Positions 1-9,440 of a DNA stretch of 44,406 nucleotides are shown piece after piece. Numbering within the stretch: position 1 is the first letter of the stretch; every line of letters begins with the position of its first letter. Under the pieces are notes generated by a model. It did not search any database and had not been told where the DNA came from. It was given only the letters and a program-made list of their open reading frames with translations. Origin of the DNA: Chrysochromulina tobinii (lineage: Eukaryota > Haptophyta > Prymnesiales > Chrysochromulinaceae); assembly GCA_001275005.1 (NCBI GenBank), contig JWZX01003019.1, positions 1-44,406 on the forward strand, written 5' to 3'. Made by a program: the position numbers and the translations under genes.

Positions 1-110
1 GCGCCGATCACGGCGGCGAGCGAGATGAGGCGCAGGTGGTGCGTGAAGAAGGAGGTGGTGGCCGTGCGCGACGTGCCGTAGACCGTGCACCCGAGCACCC
101 CTCGGCGCGC
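1..110 (-). CDS. possible partial exon of a gene running off the left edge
   Basis: The minus strand is open from about position 110 to the window edge. It reads as a plausible protein segment with GCTVYGTSR, then SFFTHHLRLISLAAVIGA, which looks like the start of a hydrophobic helix. No convincing initiator ATG lies upstream, so this would be an internal exon or one with an unseen start. The family is not recognised. The call rests only on amino-acid composition and on the open frame, so it could be chance. Confidence 0.25.
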
Positions 111-544
111 GTCTCGGCGTGCCACGCGTGTGTGCATACGTACGCAGAGCGTACTGGTACATATGGCACAGTGGCACGGTGCCCGCTGTGTGGGGAATTA
201 GAGGGAACGTGTCGTCAGGTTCGCGAGTCTTTCTCTGTGCAGAGTGGCTCTGCTCGACCTCGTCCTCGAGCCCGTGTGCGTGTACGAGGCCTGCGGTGTT
301 GACCCGCAAGCAGTGTAGCTGATTGCCTGACAATCAGTCGAGGAACGTAACGGATTATATAGTCCTGTAATTGAAAATGAAAATGATTACTGAAAGCCTA
401 TAGGATTTTTTTCGCATGATGATGATGATGCTGGCCTTGCTGCACAATCGCCGACTGACATCGATAAGGAAGCGGCGCACAGCCGCGAATCAGCTGACAG
501 TCAGGACCGGTCCGGGCGTCCGGCGCACACTTCCACCATGTGAC
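111..544. other. non-coding stretch
   Basis: No gene can be supported here. Around 340-420 the DNA is AT-richer than its surroundings and holds an ATG/GAT microsatellite at 416-430. It follows the 3' end of the FABP-like gene and precedes the possible edge exon, so it may hold a 3' UTR, a promoter or an intron. Confidence 0.4.
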
Positions 545-2269
545 TTACACGGTTTTTCCACGCGTGATCGGCAGAGTCCCTTTGGTGGAAGACCTGTGGA
601 AGACGCGCTCAAAGGAGATACCGGCATTGGTATTGGTCTGCACGAGCGCGCCATCGTCGCGCCGTATGCTCCGGCGCGTGATCGTATCCGCAGTCGTGCC
701 CGCCTTGTCCCTGGCGACGGTGACGAGGGTGGATCCCTCCCACCACGACGTCTTGATAAACTCATTGCCAGCGGGGTCGACGTCAATCACCTCCTGGTGC
801 AGTGGCAGCAGCTCGAGCCGCTCTCCAATAGGCGATGGCATTAGCACCTGCAGCACGCCATCGATGATCGCAAACGAGAGCTCTGGCTTGAATGCGCCGG
901 CCAGCTTGCGCTTAGCCCAGGGGATGCCAAGGTGCTTTAGGTACCCCTCGAGGTTCGTCACGCTCACCTGCCTCCAGCTGCCCACGAATGCGAGCGCGTT
1001 CTGTGCGGTCTCGACGCTCGAGATCGCGCGGGAAGAGCGGTTGCGCGGCGAGAGCAGGTTCGACGTGACGGAACGGCTGAGCGAGCGGCGGAGCGTCGAG
1101 GCTCTACTTGAGAGCTCCAGGTCGAGTTGACGAAACTCTATATCGAGACTCCTCTCCGAGGGCAGCCTGCCCAACGGTGCACACAGGGTGCGTAGCCGTG
1201 CGCCACCAGGCGTAGCGGGGCCATCACCAGCGGTGGCGTCGGCAGCGCCGACGGCGGTGGGCGCTGCCTCAGCGGCGGCGGCACTGGCGGGCGCCGTGGC
1301 GGGCGCCGTGTCGGGCGCCGTGTCGGGCGCCGTGACGGGCGCCGTGACGGGCGCCGCCCCGTCGTCGATGCGCGCTGTCGCGCTCGTCGCTGCCTCGAAT
1401 GCTCTTTTAAAGACCGCTTGCGCGTCCGGCTCCGCGGGAGCTGTGATTGCCGTGATGTCCGCGAGAGCCACAGGGGCATCTGCGGCGTCTGCCGAGGCAG
1501 ACACGTGGCCCAACGGACTGGATGCTCTTGTGGATTCACATGTGGAGACCGCATCGAAGTACATGGACGTCCTCGAACTCGCGCTGGCCTCATCGAGCGC
1601 GTCAAAGTACATGGACTCGCGTGGCTGCTTCGAGCCCGGCATGCCGAGCTCGACCTGCGGAGATCCATGTGAGTGCTTGATATCCCGGATTCGGACCCGT
1701 CTTGGGCGCAGCACGTCATCCACCGCCTCCACCGCCTCCACCGCCTCCACCGCCTCCTCCGCCTCCACCGCCTCCTCCGCCTCCTCCGCCTCCTCCGCCT
1801 CCTCCGCCTCCTCCGCCTCCTCCGCCGCCGCCGCCAGCTCGGTGGCGGTGAGCCACTCCTCAGTGAGCTTTGTAGGGTCCGGCAGCTCGGCGTATTCCAA
1901 CTTGGCCAGCTCTTCGTACTCGAGGATGAACTCGGCATTACACTCGTTGGGGTCGAGCACAGAGCCCTCGGCAGGCCCGTTGCGATACTCGGGCGACATG
2001 CGCACGAGCCTCGAGGCGACGGCCAGCTGAGCTTTCTCCATGAAGGTGCGAGTGGCTTCCGGGTCGTGGCGAAGCTGCCGGATCAGGGTTCGCATCGAGC
2101 GCCTGCGCTCATTGGCCATGTGGCGCTTCTCGTCCGTCAAGATCGACAAGGGAGGCAGCCCATTGGGTCGATTGTTGTAGCTCACCGCCCGAGTCAAGCT
2201 CGGCTTCACCGTCGACACTACCTCGACGACATCCTTCTTGGATGAGGAGCAGACGGAGCAGCACATCAT
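545..2269 (-). CDS. calycin/FABP-like domain protein with low-complexity N-terminal half
   Basis: The 574-residue protein starts with a true ATG (MMCCSVCSSS). Residues about 427-559 resemble the fatty-acid-binding/calycin beta-barrel. They have an opening GSWRQVSVTNLEGYLKHLG, then IPWAKRKLA, alternating strands, and a closing TxTRRxIRxDD...FERVFHR, as in FABPs that close on an arginine-bearing strand. This suggests binding of a small hydrophobic ligand in the cytosol. The N-terminal half has a Glu-Ala repeat (about residues 150-185), two copies of an SMYFDA motif, and an Ala-Pro-Thr tract. The gene is divergent from the Ala-rich gene at 2419, with a 149-bp shared upstream region. The domain call is by pattern only and the ligand is unknown. 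Confidence 0.7.
   Translation of the reverse strand: MMCCSVCSSSKKDVVEVVSTVKPSLTRAVSYNNRPNGLPPLSILTDEKRHMANERRRSMRTLIRQLRHDPEATRTFMEKAQLAVASRLVRMSPEYRNGPAEGSVLDPNECNAEFILEYEELAKLEYAELPDPTKLTEEWLTATELAAAAEEAEEAEEAEEAEEAEEAVEAEEAVEAVEAVEAVDDVLRPRRVRIRDIKHSHGSPQVELGMPGSKQPRESMYFDALDEASASSRTSMYFDAVSTCESTRASSPLGHVSASADAADAPVALADITAITAPAEPDAQAVFKRAFEAATSATARIDDGAAPVTAPVTAPDTAPDTAPATAPASAAAAEAAPTAVGAADATAGDGPATPGGARLRTLCAPLGRLPSERSLDIEFRQLDLELSSRASTLRRSLSRSVTSNLLSPRNRSSRAISSVETAQNALAFVGSWRQVSVTNLEGYLKHLGIPWAKRKLAGAFKPELSFAIIDGVLQVLMPSPIGERLELLPLHQEVIDVDPAGNEFIKTSWWEGSTLVTVARDKAGTTADTITRRSIRRDDGALVQTNTNAGISFERVFHRSSTKGTLPITRGKTV
1724..1830 (-). repeat. GAGGCG-type triplet repeat coding Glu-Ala tract
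   Basis: On the plus strand this is a (CTCCGC/CACCGC)n tract. It codes a run of EEA, VEA and VEAV units in the FABP-like protein. Interruptions by V codons show partial decay. It is prone to length variation and to assembly errors. Confidence 0.85.
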
Positions 2270-2418
2270 ACTGTGGGTTTTGCAACTGTGAATTCACGCT
2301 CCGATAAGTTCGATAACAAAGAAGGTTGCAGGTCTTCAGTCTGTGTCTCGTTTCACTGATACATGTAACAAGAAAGCCCCAAAAAGGTCACGAAAGGCAA
2401 CCATCACTTTCACGCGGA
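2270..2418. promoter_or_regulatory. bidirectional promoter region
   Basis: These 149 bp separate the divergent ATGs at 2269 (minus) and 2419 (plus). The region is relatively AT-rich (around 2290-2330 and 2370-2410) compared with both genes. No specific box is recognised. Confidence 0.45.
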
Positions 2419-3234
2419 ATGGCGTCTGTCGTTGTTTTCAAGGAGCCTCCTCCTCCGACGTCAGCCGCTGCACGATCCTCGGCGTGTGCCACGCTGTGGC
2501 CGCCGCCGTCGCATTTTTTCGCGACTTACACGGACCTGAGGCCGTGCCTGGCGCACGTCGCGGTTGCCAAGGCCTCGCTTCTTCACCTCGAGGATCAGCT
2601 CGATGATGGCGATGCAGAGCAATCTCTCAAGCGAATCCTCGCCGCGACGGCCGAGCTGCAATTGGCCTTCGAGTTCATTGACGCGCTCGAGCTCGGCGTC
2701 GCCTCGGCCGGAGATCTCGTCGAGGCGACTGAGCGCCGGCTCAACACGCTTGAGCTCGGCGAGCCGCTTCCCGACTCGCTTGCGCAGCTTCCGCCGCCAA
2801 CCTTCTCGGCGTCGCAGTTCTCTCGACAGCTTCGCCGCCGCGAGAAAGCTGCAACGCTCGACCTGCCCGAGCTCGTGCTGTTGCCACCGTCGGACAGCGC
2901 TGGCGGTGGCCAGCGACCACGCACCTCAGTAGAGGGGCTCGCGACTGCAGCGGAGCAGGTCGCCACTGTCGCGGCCGCGGCGGCCGCTGTGGCTGCTGCG
3001 GCCGCGGCCGCTGCGCCCAAGAGCGTGGACGAGGCGCGCGTCCGCGCGGAGCAGGTCGCCTCCGCAGCCGCATCGGCGGCCGCGGCGGCCGCGGCCGCTG
3101 CGCCTAAGAGCGTGGATGAGGCCAAGGCGCTGGCCTCTGCCTTCCTTGGCCGCGCGGTGGCCAAGACACCGTCCTCTTTGGCCGACGGCATCAACGGCGC
3201 GTGGACAGCCTTCAGGCGGTTCCAGGAGAAGTAG
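2419..3234 (+). CDS. Ala-rich protein with duplicated AAAPKSVDEA block
   Basis: The 271-residue protein starts at MASVVVFKEPPPPT; the frame is open further upstream, but that part has no ATG. Residues about 35-110 form a hydrophilic helical region with many Leu and Glu. Then come Pro-rich and Ser-rich segments and two Ala blocks that each end in AAAAAPKSVDEA followed by a short helix. The last 30 residues (AKALASAFLGRAVAKTPSS...) are again helical. No known domain is recognised and no signal peptide is evident. The duplicated Ala-PKSVDEA unit of about 30 residues arose by internal DNA duplication. Function unknown. Confidence 0.6.
   Translation: MASVVVFKEPPPPTSAAARSSACATLWPPPSHFFATYTDLRPCLAHVAVAKASLLHLEDQLDDGDAEQSLKRILAATAELQLAFEFIDALELGVASAGDLVEATERRLNTLELGEPLPDSLAQLPPPTFSASQFSRQLRRREKAATLDLPELVLLPPSDSAGGGQRPRTSVEGLATAAEQVATVAAAAAAVAAAAAAAAPKSVDEARVRAEQVASAAASAAAAAAAAAPKSVDEAKALASAFLGRAVAKTPSSLADGINGAWTAFRRFQEK
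2966..3125 (+). repeat. tandem internal duplication (Ala block plus PKSVDEA)
   Basis: Two copies of a unit containing a GCC/GCG/GCT run followed by GCGCC(C/T)AAGAGCGTGGA(C/T)GAGGC occur at about 3007-3037 and 3097-3123. The coding product repeats AAAPKSVDEA. The near-identity of the DNA, including synonymous sites, suggests a recent duplication. Confidence 0.75.
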
Positions 3235-3339
3235 CAGCTTAAAGCAGGTCGCATGAGGTCGGAATTTCGTCACACGTCACACAGGTTTGACTCCCGCTCG
3301 CTTCACAGTTCGCATTTCTGCGCGTCTCCTTCTGCAATC

Positions 3340-5027
3340 ATGCCCGTGCTCGTTGGCATGCCCGAGACCTTCGTAGAAGGTTTCCACGAAGTCACGGCTG
3401 TCATGAAGATGAAATACAGAACTGTGCCTCACCTAGGGTGTGTGCCGCTCCCGCGCTTGCCTCTCGTGCCTTGGGCTCGCTCATTGTGTGTGTGTGCGTG
3501 CGCCCGCATCGGCAGCAAAGTATCGGTGCTCTCCTTAGGCGGCTCGGGGTTTGCTGGAATGCACAGCGCCAGCTCGGCGGCGGGGGTGAATAGCGCCTCC
3601 GCGCTGCCAATGAGCTCCGAAGACAAATGGTTCGCAGAGGACGCAGAGGCCGACAAGCAGAAGGTGCTCGAGATCGTGACCGCGTGCCTCAAGGCAGGTG
3701 TCAATCTGATCGACACCGCCCACTGGTATGGTCAGGGCCGCAGCGAGCGTCTTCTGGGCCACGCGCTCAGCAAGCTGCCTCGCAACGCGTACCACATCTT
3801 CACCAAGATTGGACGGTACGACACGGCCCTTTTGCAGATGTTTGACTTCAGCTACGAGAAGACGTACCAGGCGGGACAGGACTCGCTCAAACGGTTGCGC
3901 TGCGAGTACATCACCTCCCTGCAAGTTCACGACCCCGAGTTCGCGCCCTCATACGAGATCATCCTCAACGAGACACTGCCCGCACTCCAGGTGCGCTCGC
4001 AGTTCGTGTCGCCGGATGATCGCCTCGATTGCCTCAGAGCATGATTGCCTCTGATTACCTCTGATTGCCTCTGATTGCCTCTGATTGCCTCATCTGATGA
4101 TCGCCTCGATTGCTTCTGAGCATGAGCGTGGATCTCAATCTGGATCTCAATCTGGGTCTCCATCTGAATCTCTTCGCGCCGCAGAGACTCAAGGAGGAGG
4201 GCGTGTGCCGTCTCATCGGCATGACCGGCTACCCCCTCGATCTGCAGCAGGAGATCATCAGCCGCTCGTCCATTGCCCTGCAGACGTCGCTCACATATTG
4301 CCACTACACGCTGAGCGACACGTCGGTGCTCGCGTCGGGCTTCATCGAGTTTTGTGAGAAGAAGGGCATCGCGCTCATCAACGCGGCACCAATTGCTATG
4401 GGGCTGCATACACTCGCCTCGCCGCCCGGCTGGCATCCAGCGAAGCCCGAGACCAAAGCGCTGTGTGCGAAGGCGGCCAAGTACTGCATGCAGGAGAATG
4501 TCGACATCTGCAAGCTCGCGCTCCACTTCTCTATGTCGCACGAGCGTCTCCCGAGCACCCTGATCTCATGCACGAGCCTGCAGGAGCTCGCCGCCAACGT
4601 CCGGGCGGCGACCGAACCATTGAGCGCCCACGAGCAGCAGGTGCTCGCGTATCTCGTCGACAAGATCTTCAAGCCCGCGGGCCCTCAAACATGGCACGGC
4701 GTCGAGCTGCAAGCGTACTGGACCAGCGTAGGCAAGGCGCTGCTCACCCAGCGGTTGTACGACGGTGGCGCCCAAAATGGGTGCTCAGCCGGCCAGGGAG
4801 ACAGCATGGGGGCAAGATATGGGAGCTCAGCCGCCCGCAAACTTGTCCCTACCGTCGCGGACTCTGACTTCTCCATCGCTGTCGGCATGGCGCTACTGCT
4901 CGTCGGCATCGCCGTCCTCGTCGCCGCATGTATGGGCTACAACGACTACGAGCGCCTCGTCGTGCTCCTTGGACCATCGCCCCCGCCGCCCCCACCACCA
5001 CCCTCCAAATTCCTCGGCCTCTTCTGA
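3340..5027 (+). CDS. aldo/keto reductase, L-galactose dehydrogenase-like, with C-terminal membrane anchor
   Basis: This NAD(P)H-linked oxidoreductase is spliced from 3340-3990 and 4185-5027, joined in phase 0 across LPALQ/RLKEEG. The AKR signature is complete: VSVLSLGGSGF at the first strand, NLIDTAHWYGQGRSERLLG with the catalytic Asp and Tyr, TKIGRY with the Lys, LQVHDPEF with the His, then RLIGMTGYPL. The closest family pattern is L-galactose/D-threo-aldose dehydrogenase, which would fit ascorbate synthesis. The ATG at 3340 (MPVLVGMPETF) is preferred over one at 3253. A 78-base in-frame insert at 3438-3515 (CVPLPRLPLV...) breaks the first strand and is probably a retained-frame intron; removing it leaves HLGKVSVLSLGG. 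Unusually, the C-terminus adds one membrane helix (AVGMALLLVGIAVLVAAC) and a Pro run. Confidence 0.85.
3438..3515 (+). other. probable 78-nt intron (length divisible by three)
   Basis: It starts GTGTGTGCC and ends CGGCAG. It is rich in TG dinucleotides and pyrimidines. Its translation has no counterpart in aldo/keto reductases, whose first strand follows directly from the YRT start. Excision joins GG|C in phase 2 to give HLGKVSVLSLGG. Because the length is a multiple of three, the frame stays open either way. Confidence 0.55.
3991..4184 (+). other. phase-0 intron with decamer minisatellite
   Basis: The donor is CAG|GTGCGC and the acceptor CCGCAG|AGACTC. Splicing restores the conserved LPALQ-RLKEEG-IGMTGYPL path. 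The interior at about 4036-4095 is a tandem array of GCCTCTGATT units. A second 12-base repeat (GATCTCAATCTG) follows at about 4131-4170. The decamer family recurs in two other introns in this window. Confidence 0.9.
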
Positions 5028-5891
5028 GCTCCAGGGCGGACCGCAATCTTGTGACTTGTCTACCCCCCGACCGAGGACCGACGGGCAAACGCGGACACAC
5101 ACGACTCCACGAATGCGCCGGCCGGCATCGCATGTTCGATGTTGGGCTGCTGCTATACACGGGGCTCGGGGGTCCTAGAGGCGTGCGCAATACGTAGAGC
5201 CCGCAAGCACAACGTGCGCAACGCAACCTTAGCGCAAAAACTGCACTTCTCTCGAGGTATACACCCGGCGGCGTCGACGGCGGCGGCCCGCGACGGCGCG
5301 TGTTGGTGTTCCGTGAGCGGAACTTCGTCGCTATTTCTTTTCACTTTCGGGTCTTCGAATCCGGTTTGGTTTTGAGCGCACGCGCCGGGGGGCCGCGCGG
5401 CCGCGGTTCCGACTTCCGTTGGCGTTGCGTCGCGCCGTTGCGCGTTGGTTCCGTTCGGCGCGGTTCCGTTCATACGGTCCGGTTGGAGGCGCGCTGCGCG
5501 TGACCGGTCGGCCACCGACCCCGGAGGACGCGCCACCCAGCCGCAGCAGCCACCCCGCTCTACACAACCCGCTACCTTGATCCTTGTACCTAGGCATAGG
5601 CTCTGCCGTGCCGTCTAAGGCTACACGTACGCTATACGGATCGCTAAAGTGACCATGCTGTAGAGCGTAGTAACGCACACTACGGAATACCGCTCGCCTC
5701 TGCACGGCTTCAACCGTTGTAGTCGGCACTCAGCGGTTGCATGCTGATGAATGCCCCGTTCATGGCGGCCCGACGTGAGCAGCACACGCTCCGCGCGACT
5801 GCACATGGCATGCCATTCCGGGGCATCCCACCCCCAACGCGGCGCACGCGCACCTCTTGCGTCAGGCGCGAACGTTATGATGAGCATGGGC
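5028..5891. other. long convergent intergenic region
   Basis: It lies between two convergent genes. It contains a TTCCGTT-rich segment at about 5410-5490 (GTTCCGTT, TTGCGTCG, GTTCCGTT variants) and no open frame that looks coding. The string TTCGAATCC near 5354 resembles a tRNA T-loop, but no pairing stem or clover-leaf is present. The region probably holds both 3' UTRs. Confidence 0.45.
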
Positions 5892-7157
5892 TCAGCGACC
5901 TTGCCCTCGCGGTTGCAAGGCACTTACAGTCTTCCTCCATACCGGTGACACCTTATTCCAGTCGGGCGCAGCCGCCGGAGGCGGCGCCACGTCAACGCCC
6001 ACTCGCGTACCAGAATCTTCTCCGGAGAGTTCTCGTGTCAGCTGGTGGATCGTCTCGGCCTGGGCTAAGTGCTCCGCCCGCCAAGCGGACTCGAGCGCAG
6101 CTATGCGCCTCGCAAGGGTGGCCTCGGTGCTCGCGTCGCCTCTGCTACCAGTGTCGACGCCGATGTCTGGCTTCCATCCGGGCGTCATCTCGAGCAGGAT
6201 CTTCTCGAGGTCGATCAGGAAGGCCTCGATCGGCAGGTCGTTGGCGTCGTTGCCAAATGGCTGCTCGATCTCGACGGCCATCTGCTCGATGTTGAGGAAG
6301 AGGAAGGCGATCAGCGACGACACCGGCACCGCAAGCCACCCGAACTCGCCGATGAGCGGGATGGACATGGTGGACAGCCAGAGGATTAGGAACGAGCGTA
6401 GCGTGGCGATGTAGGAGAAGACCATGGGGGTGCGCTTGATCTTCATGCATGCGCCCACCATGTCGTTCATCTCGCGGATCGCCTCGGAGGTTTCGTCATA
6501 GATCGCCGGCCCGAGATTCGAGGCTAAGTTTTGGCGCGCCGTGCGCGAGAGGCATTGCAGTGCCGTGACGGGCGGGTTGTGCGCCGCGTTGAGCTTGCGG
6601 ATGTACTCCCAGTCCATGCGGCCGCCGCACTCCTCGCGCTGCACCGTCGTGTCACGCAGAAACGCCTTGAGGCACACGCAAAACGCCATCAGCTCCATGA
6701 GCATCTGCTCTGAAGCCTTGACCGTCTGCAATGCAGGCGCCGTCTGGCAGCCGATCGAAATGCAGGAATTCATGAGCTCCTGCCACGAGCACCGCGCCTC
6801 CCACCAGCGGTTCATCGACGCATCAGTGCGCATGACGACGAGGAAGGCAAGCGCGCCGCCTAGGATAACGTGTGCGTCCAGCGGAAAGATGATCGCCGCG
6901 GCGGAGTCGGGGTTGACCTCGAGCAAGTACAGGGCCTGCAGAAACGTCAGCACGGAGATCAAGAGCCAAGGCCAGAACATCATACCCTTGACGGAGAATC
7001 GGAAGGTGGGCAGCCACAACGTGGGATCGTAGATGTTGAAGCCGTCGAGTGCCTCCTTGTAGTACGCAGTATCTAGCCAAGGCGTCATGCTCATCGTCGG
7101 GGTCTCGGGTGGCAGCTGATGGTAGCCGTCGCCCGGCTTGGCGAGGTATTGCGTCAT
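5892..7157 (-). CDS. bestrophin-like chloride channel (UPF0187/VCCN1 type)
   Basis: The 421-residue membrane protein starts at MTQYLAKPGDG; the frame upstream of 7157 lacks an ATG. After a soluble N-terminus come WLPTFRFSVKGMMFWPWLLISVLTF (first helix), then LGGALAFLVVMRTDASMNRWWEARCSW, typical of the bacterial and plastid bestrophin-like family. FLILWLSTMSIPLIGEFGWLAVPVSSLIAFLFLNIEQMAVEIEQPFGNDANDLP is the most conserved block. The family forms pentameric anion channels. In plants the VCCN/BEST members sit in thylakoids and tune the proton motive force, and algal members are linked to bicarbonate movement. No plastid transit signal is obvious in this model. Residues after about 345 are a variable cytosolic tail. 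Confidence 0.9.
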   Translation of the reverse strand: MTQYLAKPGDGYHQLPPETPTMSMTPWLDTAYYKEALDGFNIYDPTLWLPTFRFSVKGMMFWPWLLISVLTFLQALYLLEVNPDSAAAIIFPLDAHVILGGALAFLVVMRTDASMNRWWEARCSWQELMNSCISIGCQTAPALQTVKASEQMLMELMAFCVCLKAFLRDTTVQREECGGRMDWEYIRKLNAAHNPPVTALQCLSRTARQNLASNLGPAIYDETSEAIREMNDMVGACMKIKRTPMVFSYIATLRSFLILWLSTMSIPLIGEFGWLAVPVSSLIAFLFLNIEQMAVEIEQPFGNDANDLPIEAFLIDLEKILLEMTPGWKPDIGVDTGSRGDASTEATLARRIAALESAWRAEHLAQAETIHQLTRELSGEDSGTRVGVDVAPPPAAAPDWNKVSPVWRKTVSALQPRGQGR

Positions 7158-7433
7158 GCCGATGTCAGTTTTGGTGACTCTTTTCCCACACGCGAAAACA
7201 TGCGAGGTCGCCGTCCCCAATCTCCCATCTCAAGACACACTGAGGCTCTCGCCTCATTGTAAACACGCCCCACGTGGGCGCGCGCTTGCATGAGCGCCGT
7301 CGTAGGAATTGCAGTACACGCACAGTAGTACATGTACTCGTGTCGAGCCACTGTCTGTCGACCTAGACCGACTCGGGCGGGCGGGCGCCCGCCCGCGTCG
7401 CGTTACATCGGTTTCTTCACGAATAGACCATTT

Positions 7434-7495
7434 TAATTGCGGGTCGTTTTATTGCAAAAATCAATTGATTTTAATTGCAAAAATTGATTGCCGAA
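7434..7495. repeat. AT-rich near-direct repeats upstream of the EF-hand gene
   Basis: Three imperfect copies of TTTTAATTGC or TTTTATTGCAAAAA lie within 60 bp, and two are followed by (A)ATCAATTGAT or AATTGATTGC. The centre includes the palindrome ATCAATTGAT. In a very GC-rich neighbourhood this island about 130-190 bp before the ATG at 7624 is a plausible promoter element. Confidence 0.5.
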
Positions 7496-7623
7496 ACGCC
7501 TCGTAACGATCTACTGAACGAAGTGCGTTGGACACTTGTGTCACCAAAAATCTTCCATTTGCTGTACCATCTTGATCGCGCACCCTCGAAGAGCCCGATT
7601 GGGGCCGCGTTGAGGTCGCAGCC

Positions 7624-9440
7624 ATGCAGGGCCAAGCGATGGCGAGACGTATCAAAGAGGCCAAAAAGAGTCGGAGCGCAGAACAGGAGCGCAAGTCGAA
7701 AATGCTCACGTTCTTGACCCGAAGTCCGAAGAAAACATTAGAGGCGATTCCGCCCGGACAATCGGAACTGGTGCAGCAATTGACGCCGCAGCAGTACGGA
7801 GAACTGCGCATGCTCTTCGATCAGTTCGACAGTGACGGTTCAGGTACGCCCGCCGGCGCACAATAGTCGCAGCATAGGAGCCGCAGCCCAGCGATGGCAC
7901 TCACCGCGACCCCACGCCCCACGTTTCGACTCGCGCACCACTCGCAGGCCAGCTCAGCGAAGCGGAGATGAAGGCGGCGCTGCGGCTTATGGGCGTCGCA
8001 AAATCCGATGAGGAGATTGAAGAGCTCTTCACGCTGGTCGACTTGGATCGAAACGGCACCATCGAATGGGGAGAGTTTCTTGAATACGGGGCGTCTCTGA
8101 TCAACAACGGCAGCATCCTCGAGTCGCAGCTTGAGCTGGCGTTCACCGCAGTCAGCAAGCACTGCTTCGCCCAGGGGACGTCGAGAAAATTGGAGCTCCA
8201 GGAGCTCGAGCTCGACCGCAGGAAGCTCATGGAGCTGCTGACGACGGCGGGCTTCCCTCCCTTCACGGTCGAGGAGGCCGAGGAGTTTTGCAACGTGCTC
8301 GACCCCCAAGGGACGGGACGCATGCCGATGGCCGCCTTGATGAACCTACCTTGCTGGGCCAGCGAGGACGAGTTGGCAAAGCTGCGCCAGCAAGCCGCAA
8401 GCAGGCCACCAAGGTCAAGGAGGTCCTCAAGTGCAGAGGCGTTCGAGGAGGAGGGTTCATTACCCGCCGCCACGGCGCCACGGCTGCTCACGGCGGCGCC
8501 ACCTATGGCGGGCGCTATGGCGGGCGCCGGACCCTCAGGGCTACCATTGGTGACGCCGACGCCAAGCACGGAGCCCTTTTGGTGGGCGCCCGTCATCGCG
8601 CCCGCAGATGAGAGGGCAGCTCGCCGTCCCTCACACGAGGTCCTGCCAGCGCCGCCTCCGGCGGAGGCGCAGCCGTCTCGTGCAACGCAGCCACCGCGAG
8701 AACGACCCTCCGCGGCAGCGCCGCCCGCCGCTGAGCCTGCGCTGCCGCCATTCGATGCTCCCTCGCTGACGCCGCACCTGGTGCCTGAGCCTGAGCCACC
8801 GCCTGAGCCGACTCGGTCGGTCCCTCCGACGCCGCCACCTCGCCGGGATGCGGCGGCGGTGCCCTCGAGCAGCAGCAGCATAGCCAGCACGCGAGAGCGA
8901 GCCTCGGCCACATCCGGCGCTGGCGCCGTGCTGAGCGCGCTGGGGACGCGCATGCGCGCGGCCCTCACGAGCAGCCTGCCTCGCGACGAGCGCGCGATCG
9001 AGTCCATTCCCAACGAACGCACCGCCATTGAGCCAGCTAACGACCAGAGCTACGCGTTGCAGTCGCTGGAGCAGCGGCGCGCCCCGCAGGATGGATACGC
9101 TGGGCATGGCTATCCGACGGGCGTACGAGCACATCTCGAGCACAGCTCGAGCACACCAGGCGCGATTACAGGGCTCACGAGGGTGCCGATCAATGCTCCC
9201 TTGCCGCAAGTAATGGCCCACGCGATCTTTGAGGCCGCGCAGGCCAAGCTCGAGGCGGTGCAGGTCGTGGCACAGGCAAGAATGGAGCTCGCGCACGCCA
9301 GGCTGGCGGTCGTGCACTCGCACGTAGAAAACACACCAAGCGACGACAAATGGGTCGGCGGCGTTTGGGAGAACCTCTCGACACTATGGCCGCTCCCGCA
9401 GGATTTGCCAAAGAATCGGGACCGCCAACTGTTCGCATAA
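7624..9440 (+). CDS. EF-hand calcium-binding protein with long Pro-rich linker
   Basis: The exons are 7624-7843 and 7948-9440 (570 residues), joined in phase 1. The intron sits inside the first calcium loop, and splicing yields the canonical DSDGSGQLSEAE with ligands at loop positions 1, 3, 5, 7, 9 and 12. A second EF-hand reads DLDRNGTIEWGEF. A third, LDPQGTGRMPMAAL, is degenerate. This half resembles calmodulin or a calcium-dependent kinase regulatory lobe, but no kinase domain is present. The second half is a disordered Pro/Ala/Ser-rich region, and it ends in an Ala-rich helix (AIFEAAQAKLEAVQVVAQARMELAHARLAVV). It is likely a calcium sensor with an unknown partner. Confidence 0.85.
7844..7947 (+). 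other. phase-1 intron within an EF-hand loop
   Basis: The donor is TTCAG|GTACGC and the acceptor CTCGCAG|GCCAGC. The 104-nt intron carries an in-frame stop, and its removal rebuilds a perfect calcium-binding loop. It lacks the decamer repeat found in other introns. Confidence 0.92.

Noticed and set aside
1138-1938. Arg-rich frame (run of RRRR) on the minus strand
   Set aside because: It is an alternative-frame reading of the Glu-Ala triplet repeat in the FABP-like gene.
5345-5365. tRNA-like T-loop TTCGAATCC
   Set aside because: The flanking bases do not pair as a T stem, and no D-arm, anticodon arm or acceptor stem could be found.
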